Origin: an uncultured Lachnospiraceae bacterium
Lineage (GTDB): Bacteria > Bacillota > Clostridia > Lachnospirales > Lachnospiraceae
NCBI GenBank assembly: GCA_946552115.1
Contig: CAMNRH010000023.1
Span: forward strand, 1-47,667
Length of the DNA stretch: 47,667 nt
Reading direction: 5' to 3'
Shown here: positions 7,947-13,700 of the stretch, one piece after another
Layout: each line of letters opens with the position of its first letter
How positions within the stretch are numbered: the stretch's first letter is position 1
Position numbers and translations under genes: made by a program
The notes under the pieces: model-generated
Seen by the model: only the letters and a program-made list of their open reading frames with translations
Told to the model about the DNA's origin: nothing
The model's database searches: none

Positions 7947-7974
7947 TTGCATTTCCGGGATAATGTGTTATAAT
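7947..7974 (+). promoter_or_regulatory. Promoter for the Lys/Ala-rich protein gene
   Basis: TTGCAT, a 16-bp spacer and a perfect TATAAT. The predicted start of transcription is about 35 nt before the coding start at 8017. Confidence 0.65.
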
Positions 7975-8016
7975 AAAGTCTGTTAGCCGTCACATATGTA
8001 TTGAGGAGGAATTATC

Positions 8017-8445
8017 ATGGCAATAAAAAAGGGAAACACAGGAATTAAGAAAACCGGAGCTGTAAAGACACCATCAGTGAAGGCAGAAACAGTGAACGCA
8101 GAGACAGCGAAAGCTGAGCCGGTAAAGTCTTCCGCACCAGAAAAAGTAGTTGAGATGCTAAAAGAAAAAAAAGCGGCTGCTAAAGCAACATCTGAAAAAA
8201 AAGCGACAGGAAAGACGACGGCTAAAAAAACTGTTGCAAAAAAGGAGATGAAAGTAAAAGCAGTTGTTGAATATTACGGAAAACAGGTAGAAGAGAAAGA
8301 CATGATTGCAAGTGTAAAAAAGGCGTGGACAAAATCAGGCAGGAAAGTCGGGGACATCAAGTCTATGGAGCTTTACATAAAACCAGAAGAGGCGGCTGTA
8401 TATTATGTCATTAACGGTACGGATACAGGAGCCGTTGCATTTTAA
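8017..8445 (+). CDS. Lys/Ala-rich protein with small conserved C-terminal domain (DUF6465-like)
   Basis: A 142-residue soluble basic protein. Residues 1-78 are low-complexity Lys/Ala/Thr sequence with repeated KKA and TAKK motifs, recalling histone H1-like bacterial tails. Residues 79-142 form a compact domain (VVEYYGKQVEEKDMIASVKK ... AVYYVINGTDTGAVAF) that I associate with DUF6465 in Lachnospiraceae, from memory and not checked. GAGGAGGAAT precedes the ATG. It is a single-gene unit, with its own promoter and terminator. A DNA- or RNA-binding role is suggested only by the tail composition. Confidence 0.72.
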   Translation: MAIKKGNTGIKKTGAVKTPSVKAETVNAETAKAEPVKSSAPEKVVEMLKEKKAAAKATSEKKATGKTTAKKTVAKKEMKVKAVVEYYGKQVEEKDMIASVKKAWTKSGRKVGDIKSMELYIKPEEAAVYYVINGTDTGAVAF

Positions 8446-8463
8446 ATTACCGGAAATGAAAAA

Positions 8464-8491
8464 GGACATCTCGAAAGAGGTGTTCTTTTTT
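8464..8491 (+). terminator. Intrinsic terminator with GAAA tetraloop
   Basis: GGACATCTC-GAAA-GAGGTGTTC forms a 9-bp stem with two G-U pairs, followed by six T residues. It lies 19 nt after the stop codon. Confidence 0.85.
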
Positions 8492-8516
8492 AAAGAACTA
8501 AAGAAAAAAGGATATT

Positions 8517-8545
8517 TTGACAGCTTTCGTATGTGGGTGTATAAT
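8517..8545 (+). promoter_or_regulatory. Full-consensus sigma-A promoter
   Basis: TTGACA (8517-8522), exactly 17 bp, TATAAT (8540-8545). Both hexamers are perfect, implying strong constitutive transcription of the membrane protein gene at 8584. Confidence 0.88.
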
Positions 8546-8583
8546 TACAGTGGGATTGATAAGGGATAAAAGGAGAAATACAT

Positions 8584-9333
8584 ATGAATCTGGATGAAGT
8601 AATGAACTTTGGTAAGACTATAATAGGAGGCGCCGATGGACCGACTTCTGTTTTTCTGGCCGGTTCGCTTGGAACTACGGCGGCAGCAGCTGTGATAGTT
8701 ATAGGACTTTTTATCTGTTTTTTAGGATTGAAGCTTTCAAAAATTCTTGTCTTGATTACAGGCTTTCTCATAGGTGCGGCAGCCGGTTTTGCAGTTTCTT
8801 CCGCAGCCGGAGCTAATGGAATAACGTCGGTTGTTATTATATTCGTATGTGCTGTTTTGCTTGCGGCGATGACAGTCTATCTGTATAAGCCGGGTGTGTT
8901 TTTATTTGTTTTTACGGCTGTTTTGGTGACGCTGGCATCATTTTTCGGTATATCCGGAGTATTGTCTTTTTCAATTGCGTCCGGAGGAGATATAATTGTA
9001 AAATGTATTGTGCTCGGGGCCGCGTTAATTCTGGCAGTTTTGGCCGTTATCTATGTTGAACCGGTGGTTGTGATTGCAACGGCGGTATCCGGCGGTATGG
9101 CAGCGGGTCCGATGATTTTGACGGCCGCAGGATTTTACGGGCAGACATGGATGGGGTATCTGGCAGGGGCAGTGCTTGCGGTGCTCGGAATGCTTACACA
9201 GTTTATGATGCATTCGAGAAAGGTCGGTAAGAAAGAAAAAATATATGCAGATGAGATAAAAGGAAAGGATTCGGTAGAATCTGAGGTAGAAAAGGCCAGA
9301 ACAGTTCTTGAGGAGGATGAAGAGGAAGAATAA
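8584..9333 (+). CDS. TMEM198/DUF4203-like multi-pass membrane protein with OadB-like N-terminal motif
   Basis: A 249-residue protein with about seven to eight glycine/alanine-rich membrane helices from residue 33 to 205, then a charged cytoplasmic tail ending EEDEEEE. The alternating short hydrophobic helices resemble DUF4203/TMEM198-like proteins, but I am not certain of the family. Residues 13-27 (IIGGADGPTSVFLAG) resemble the GGADGPT signature of the beta subunit of sodium-pumping decarboxylases, although nothing else does. The start follows AAAAGGAGAAATAC. Its own strong promoter lies upstream, and the PHP gene follows after 27 bp in probable co-transcription. Function unknown. Confidence 0.7.
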   Translation: MNLDEVMNFGKTIIGGADGPTSVFLAGSLGTTAAAAVIVIGLFICFLGLKLSKILVLITGFLIGAAAGFAVSSAAGANGITSVVIIFVCAVLLAAMTVYLYKPGVFLFVFTAVLVTLASFFGISGVLSFSIASGGDIIVKCIVLGAALILAVLAVIYVEPVVVIATAVSGGMAAGPMILTAAGFYGQTWMGYLAGAVLAVLGMLTQFMMHSRKVGKKEKIYADEIKGKDSVESEVEKARTVLEEDEEEE

Positions 9334-9360
9334 TATAAAATGCAGGAAGGAGGCTTTTTC

Positions 9361-10188
9361 ATGAAGCTGGATATGCACTGCCATGTAAGAGAAGGCTCCA
9401 TTGACAGTAAGGTAGGTCTGGAGGAATATATTACAGGCTTAAAATCGCAGGGATTTGACGGTATGTTGATTACGGACCATGACACGTACAAAGGGTATCG
9501 GCATTGGAAATATAAAATGAAAGGGAAAGTGCATGAGGATTTTGTAGTTCTGAAAGGGATTGAGTATGATACATGCGACGCCGGGCATATTATATGCATT
9601 ATGCCGGAGGGAGTAAAGATGCGTCTTCTCGAGCTCAGGGGACTTCCGGTAGCCGTTTTGATTGATGTGGTACATCGTCATGGCGGTATTTTGGGGCCGG
9701 CACATCCATGCGGAGAAAAATATTTGAGCTTTACGAATACAAAGCGGTATTATAAGTCGCCTGAGATTATTAAAAGATTTGATTTCTTTGAGGTTTTCAA
9801 TGCCTGTGAGCCGGAGACATCCAATGAAAGAGCATTTAAGCTGGCGGAAAAATATAAGAAGCCCGGAATCGGGGGAAGCGATTCCCACAGACCGGACTGT
9901 GTCGGAAGCGGCTATACGATTCTGCCGGAGCGAATTACCTGTGAAACGGAGCTGATTGCACTTATTCGCAGCAAGGCTCCGATAGAGGCGGGAGGTATCC
10001 TGTACCATAAGACGACAAAGGATAAGATTGGAAAGGCGAATAAGCTTCTTGTCTATTCATTCTGGTTTTATAATAAAGGAGGAGCGCTTTTAAAATGGAG
10101 GAAGCGGCGAATTAATGGGGAGATTGAAAATCCGGTTGATCCCATTGATCCGATTGAGATTCCATATTTGAAAAGCGGTAGCAGGTAG
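9361..10188 (+). CDS. PHP-domain metal-dependent phosphoesterase
   Basis: A 275-residue protein with the PHP motifs in order: HCH (residues 6-8), ITDHDT (37-42), GPAHPCG near residue 115 and GGSDSH near residue 178. This metal site is found in histidinol phosphatases, polymerase PHP domains and small nucleotide or oligonucleotide phosphatases. An in-frame ATG at 9340 is rejected because GGAAGGAGG at 9344-9352 fits the ATG at 9361. The C-terminal 50 residues contain VDPIDPIEIPY and a basic stretch KWRKRR outside the core. Substrate unknown. The gene ends directly against a palindromic repeat that can act as its terminator. Confidence 0.85.
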   Translation: MKLDMHCHVREGSIDSKVGLEEYITGLKSQGFDGMLITDHDTYKGYRHWKYKMKGKVHEDFVVLKGIEYDTCDAGHIICIMPEGVKMRLLELRGLPVAVLIDVVHRHGGILGPAHPCGEKYLSFTNTKRYYKSPEIIKRFDFFEVFNACEPETSNERAFKLAEKYKKPGIGGSDSHRPDCVGSGYTILPERITCETELIALIRSKAPIEAGGILYHKTTKDKIGKANKLLVYSFWFYNKGGALLKWRKRRINGEIENPVDPIDPIEIPYLKSGSR

Positions 10189-10232
10189 CAATTGGGGACG
10201 GGGTTTTTTTAAAAAAGCCCCGTCCCCAATTA
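10189..10232. repeat. 44-bp palindromic element, copy 1 (convergent terminator)
   Basis: A near-perfect inverted repeat with arms AATTGGGGACGGGG and CCCCGTCCCCAATT around a T7/A6 centre. It begins at the base after the PHP stop codon, and its last bases are the feoB stop codon, so it fills the convergent intergenic space and works as a two-way terminator. A same-length relative is at 25880-25923. Confidence 0.88.
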
Positions 10233-12269
10233 AAGAAGTCCGATATGATATACGAGGAAGCTTATGCTCCATGCAGTTAAAAGCTGAAAGAGAAGTATAC
10301 CCAATGTCTGCTTTATACTGCCTAATTCCCGGTGGATTGTGGCTATTGTTGCGGTGCAGGGAATATACAAAAGGCAGAAAACCATGAGCGCATAAGCATT
10401 TGCCGCGCCGAAGCCAAGCTCGCCTAAGGTAGCGACCATAGCATCCATACCGCGGGCGGTTGTAATATTCTGAATTCCAAATAAGACGCTGCAGCTTGAT
10501 ACAACAACCTCCTTTGCGGCAATTCCCGCAATCAGTGCGACGATAATCTGCCAGTAGCCGAGGCCGATTGGCGTAAATACGGGAACAATTGCTTTTCCGA
10601 TTAACGAGCCGAAGCTTTCGCCTATATCCGTGACATAGCCGTGGGGACCGAAATTTAAGACCGCCCACATAAGGATGGAGGCGATAAAGATAACGGTTCC
10701 GGCTTTGGTCAGATAATCTTTAATTTTCTGCCATACGTAGATAGCGATTGTGCGGGCATTCGGCGATTTATATTCCGGGAGCTCAATCAAAAGCGTATGC
10801 TCAGCTTTGCTGCCGTCCAGTTTTGACAGGATGTAGGCGGTTCCGATTGCGACGACGATTCCAAGTAAATACATGGAATAGCATACGAGCATGGCGTACT
10901 TCCCGAAAAACATGGAAGAAAACAATACATAGACAGGGAGTCTTGCGCTGCAGGACATAAACGGAGTTACAAGGACTGTTTTAAAACGGTCCTTTTTATG
11001 CTCCAGCGCCCGCGAAGCCATGACAGCGGGAACCGTGCATCCAAAGCCCAAAAGCAGGGGAAGAAACGCACGCCCGGATAAGCCGAGCATACTCATAATA
11101 TCATCCATAACAAAAGCAACTCTTGCCATGTAGCCACTGTCCTCTAAGATGGCAAGCGCCAGAAACAGGATGAAAATATTAGGCAGGAAAGTAAGAATTC
11201 CTCCGACTCCCGATATAATTCCGTCAACAATAAGAGAGGTCAGCATAGCGTTCGTATGTATGGAAGCAAGGCCGGAAGACGCATACTGCGAAATCATTTC
11301 CAGAGCGATTTCAAAATATCCCTTAAGCCAGTCGCCAATCGTAAAGGTAAAGAAAAATACGAGCGCCATAATACAGAGAAAAATAGGAAGTCCCAGCCAC
11401 CGGTCTGTCATGTAGCGGTCAATTCTCTCAGTAGAGGCGGCTTTTTCGGACTTGTTTACGAGAACCTCGGAAATAATTTCCTCTATAAAATCATATTTTT
11501 GATTGATAATATCCTTTTCATAGCTTTTGCAGATTATATTCTCAAGGGACAGAGGACAGGAGTTTGTAACCGTACTATCCCTTTCCAACAGCTTGATGGC
11601 ATGCCAGCGTTTGTTTACTATTTCAGGATACTGCTTTGTCAAAGCACTCATAATTAAATCAATCTTGTCCTCAATATAATCCTCGTACACCATAGCGTAT
11701 TCTTCGTGATGATTGTGGCGGTGCGAGGAATGTTTATCCTTATGATGGTGAATGTACGGTCCCTGAGACTGATATTCCTTATGGTGTGACGCGGCGTGAA
11801 GCAGAATACTCAGCCCTGTTTTTTTTCTTGCGGATACAGGGATTGCCGGGGTACCGAGCATTTCCGGAAGTCTGTGAAAGTCAATTTCCATCCCCCGTTC
11901 TTCTACAATATCCATCATATTTAAGGCCAGAACAACCGGCTTTCCAAGCTCTAAAAGCTGCAGTGTCAGATACAGATTCCTTTCAAGGCTGGAGGCGTCG
12001 ATAACGTTGATGATTACATCAACCTCATCGCTCATAATACATTCTCTTGATACGGTTTCTTCCATCGTGTAGGAGGTGAGGCTGTAAATGCCGGGCAAAT
12101 CAATGAGCTTAAATTCCTGTCCTTCGTAGGTGGTTTTTCCTTCTTTCTTTTCAACCGTAACACCGGGCCAGTTAGCCACCTTGAGATTAGCGCCGGTGAA
12201 TGCGTTAAACAGAGTCGTTTTTCCGCAGTTCGGATTACCGATGAAAGCGATATGAATGGTGTCTGCCAT
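10230..12269 (-). CDS. feoB: Ferrous iron transport protein B
   Basis: A 679-residue Fe(II) transporter of the inner membrane with an N-terminal GTPase. G motifs: GNPNCGKTT (residues 11-19), the switch threonine in WPGVTVE, DLPG (57-60), NMMD (117-120) and SAR (145-147). Gate motifs follow in the membrane domain, including GFGCTVPAVMASRAL and the second gate region SCSARLPVY. Between the G domain and the helical spacer lies a striking histidine-rich segment (10 His in residues 162-188). The length is normal for the family. The start codon overlaps the feoA stop (TAATG), so the two are translationally coupled. Iron-dependent control (Fur or similar) is usual, but I did not identify an operator. 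Confidence 0.97.
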   Translation of the reverse strand: MADTIHIAFIGNPNCGKTTLFNAFTGANLKVANWPGVTVEKKEGKTTYEGQEFKLIDLPGIYSLTSYTMEETVSRECIMSDEVDVIINVIDASSLERNLYLTLQLLELGKPVVLALNMMDIVEERGMEIDFHRLPEMLGTPAIPVSARKKTGLSILLHAASHHKEYQSQGPYIHHHKDKHSSHRHNHHEEYAMVYEDYIEDKIDLIMSALTKQYPEIVNKRWHAIKLLERDSTVTNSCPLSLENIICKSYEKDIINQKYDFIEEIISEVLVNKSEKAASTERIDRYMTDRWLGLPIFLCIMALVFFFTFTIGDWLKGYFEIALEMISQYASSGLASIHTNAMLTSLIVDGIISGVGGILTFLPNIFILFLALAILEDSGYMARVAFVMDDIMSMLGLSGRAFLPLLLGFGCTVPAVMASRALEHKKDRFKTVLVTPFMSCSARLPVYVLFSSMFFGKYAMLVCYSMYLLGIVVAIGTAYILSKLDGSKAEHTLLIELPEYKSPNARTIAIYVWQKIKDYLTKAGTVIFIASILMWAVLNFGPHGYVTDIGESFGSLIGKAIVPVFTPIGLGYWQIIVALIAGIAAKEVVVSSCSVLFGIQNITTARGMDAMVATLGELGFGAANAYALMVFCLLYIPCTATIATIHRELGSIKQTLGILLFQLLTAWSISFLVYHIGLL

Positions 12270-12496
12270 TATCTGTCCGCCTCCTTCACTTCAATATTGT
12301 CTGCAATCTGCCTGCCCAGAGCGAAGCGTGTGCCGCGGAATCTGGCGGTAAGAGAACCTTTTTTATCATTATTTAATATTGTAATACATGTGCCTTCCGT
12401 AAGGCCCAATGCTTCCAGACGGCGCTCCAGACGAAGCTCCGTGTGAATGGAGAGTACCTGATAGATTCCGTTGTTTTTTCCCTGCTTTAGTGTCAT
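12269..12496 (-). CDS. feoA: Ferrous iron transport protein A
   Basis: A 75-residue SH3-like protein that works with FeoB in iron uptake. The typical pattern is present: MTLKQGKNNGIYQVLSI, LERRLEALGLTEGTCITIL, and the end FALGRQIADNIEV. The ORF extends upstream by 11 codons, but AAAGGAGTATCTCCT directly before the inner ATG at 12496 marks the start. It overlaps feoB by one base. Confidence 0.93.
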   Translation of the reverse strand: MTLKQGKNNGIYQVLSIHTELRLERRLEALGLTEGTCITILNNDKKGSLTARFRGTRFALGRQIADNIEVKEADR

Positions 12497-12547
12497 AGGA
12501 GATACTCCTTTGTGAGAATTATGAATCAATAACCGATTCTACGGATA

Positions 12548-12576
12548 ACTATAGCATTATTTGACGAAATTGGCAA
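12548..12576 (-). promoter_or_regulatory. feoAB promoter
   Basis: Read on the - strand: TTGCCA, a 17-bp spacer, TATAGT. Its spacer contains the -35 of the divergent promoter for the gene at 12622. Confidence 0.7.
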
Positions 12577-12589
12577 TGTGAAGTATAAT
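12561..12589 (+). promoter_or_regulatory. Promoter of the CmpB-like gene
   Basis: TTGACG, a 17-bp spacer and a perfect TATAAT. It is interlocked with the feoAB promoter on the other strand. Transcription would start about 25 nt before the ATG at 12622. Confidence 0.75.
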
Positions 12590-12621
12590 CCTTTCAGGAG
12601 AAAAGATTAGGGAGAATCGAT

Positions 12622-13446
12622 ATGCAGATTTATTATTTGATCTTATATTTTTTTATATATGGTTTTTTTGGTTGGTGTGCGGAAGTGGCATATGCGGCGG
12701 TTAAGGAAAAAACATTTGTAAACCGGGGATTTTTAAATGGACCGATTTGTCCGATTTATGGCGTCGGAGTAAGCGTGGTACTCTGTTTTCTTATGCCGCT
12801 GTCCGGAAGCTTTGTGCTCCTTTATATTGCGTCAACCATTCTTGTGACGGTACTGGAAGGATTTACCGGATACTTTATGGACAAAATTTTTCATCATAAA
12901 TGGTGGGATTATTCGAATCAGCCTTTGAATATCGGGGGATATGTGTGTCTTATTTTCTCTCTTGTGTGGGGTGTGGCATGTGTTTTTATTGTAAAAGTCT
13001 TTCATCCGGTTGTACATCATACGCTTTCTATGATTCCCTTTGCACTTGGCGTGGCCGGAATTGTTGTGCTTGGAATTATTTTATGTGCGGATTTATATGT
13101 GACGGCTTCCGGTATTCTGAAGCTGAACCGTCAGCTGGATGCGATGGAGAAAATTGCGGAGGAGCTGAGGGAACTTTCGGATAAGCTGGGAGAATCTATA
13201 TATGAAAATGTAATGGAGACGATGGAGATTACGGAGGAAAGAAAGAAAAAGCTGGAGGAAAAAACCGGAGAGCAGCGTCAGAGACTGGAGCAGCACCGGG
13301 AGGAGCTTAAAAAGCGGTATGAGGAACTTGCTTCCCAGAGGCCGAAAGTGGTCGGACGTCTTATGAATGCTTTCCCCAAAATGCAGTCAAGACATCACAG
13401 AATTATTTTAGAGGAACTGAAAATGAAGCTTAGAGACCGGTTTTAG
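12622..13446 (+). CDS. Putative ABC transporter permease of the CmpB/PF06541 family
   Basis: A 274-residue membrane protein. Residues 1-170 contain about five membrane helices with the family hallmarks GFFGWCAEVAYAAVKEKTFVNRGFLNGP, CPIYGVG and a YFMDKIFHHKWWDYS loop. Residues 170-260 form a long charged coiled coil (KIAEELRELSDKLGES ... EERKKKLEEKTGEQRQRL) followed by a basic end. The family is labelled ABC transporter permease, but no ATPase partner is present here and the true function is not established. The start follows AGGGAGAATCG, and the gene stands alone between its promoter and terminator. Confidence 0.8.
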   Translation: MQIYYLILYFFIYGFFGWCAEVAYAAVKEKTFVNRGFLNGPICPIYGVGVSVVLCFLMPLSGSFVLLYIASTILVTVLEGFTGYFMDKIFHHKWWDYSNQPLNIGGYVCLIFSLVWGVACVFIVKVFHPVVHHTLSMIPFALGVAGIVVLGIILCADLYVTASGILKLNRQLDAMEKIAEELRELSDKLGESIYENVMETMEITEERKKKLEEKTGEQRQRLEQHREELKKRYEELASQRPKVVGRLMNAFPKMQSRHHRIILEELKMKLRDRF

Positions 13447-13461
13447 AATCGGTCTTTTTTT
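13434..13461 (+). terminator. Intrinsic terminator
   Basis: AGACCG (13434-13439) pairs with CGGTCT (13450-13455), followed by a T7 run. The 5' arm lies inside the last codons of the preceding gene. Confidence 0.78.
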
Positions 13462-13496
13462 GCGTATTTTTGTGCAACATTTCAGCGGGAAAAATG

Positions 13497-13700
13497 TTGA
13501 CAATGATTGGAAAAATATTTATGATAATAGCACTCGTCTAAGAAATTCTATTTTTCGAAATGAATGTTCATGGGGTATCCCCAATAGGGAATGATCTTCC
13601 CGGATTTTCCAAAGCGAGGTATTGATTATAGAGAGGAGGCAAGGAAAACAGGCGTAACTATTGACAATTGTATTTTTGAAAAAGGAGAAATAAACAGAAT
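13497..13700 (+). promoter_or_regulatory. Promoter and long leader of the surface-protein gene
   Basis: TTGACA (13497-13502), 17 bp, TATGAT (13520-13525) predicts a transcript with about 170 nt of untranslated leader. The leader holds two small hairpins, GGGGTATCCCC near 13573 and GGGAA/TTCCC near 13588-13602. I do not recognise a known riboswitch. A second TTGACA at 13661 lacks a -10. Confidence 0.55.

Noticed and set aside
10189-10232. Reading the palindrome as a simple terminator only
   Set aside because: It does serve as one, but the same-length relative at 25880 shows it belongs to a repeat family, so it is reported as a repeat.
13661-13700. TTGACA close to the surface-protein gene
   Set aside because: No -10 element at suitable spacing; the promoter at 13497-13525 is better.
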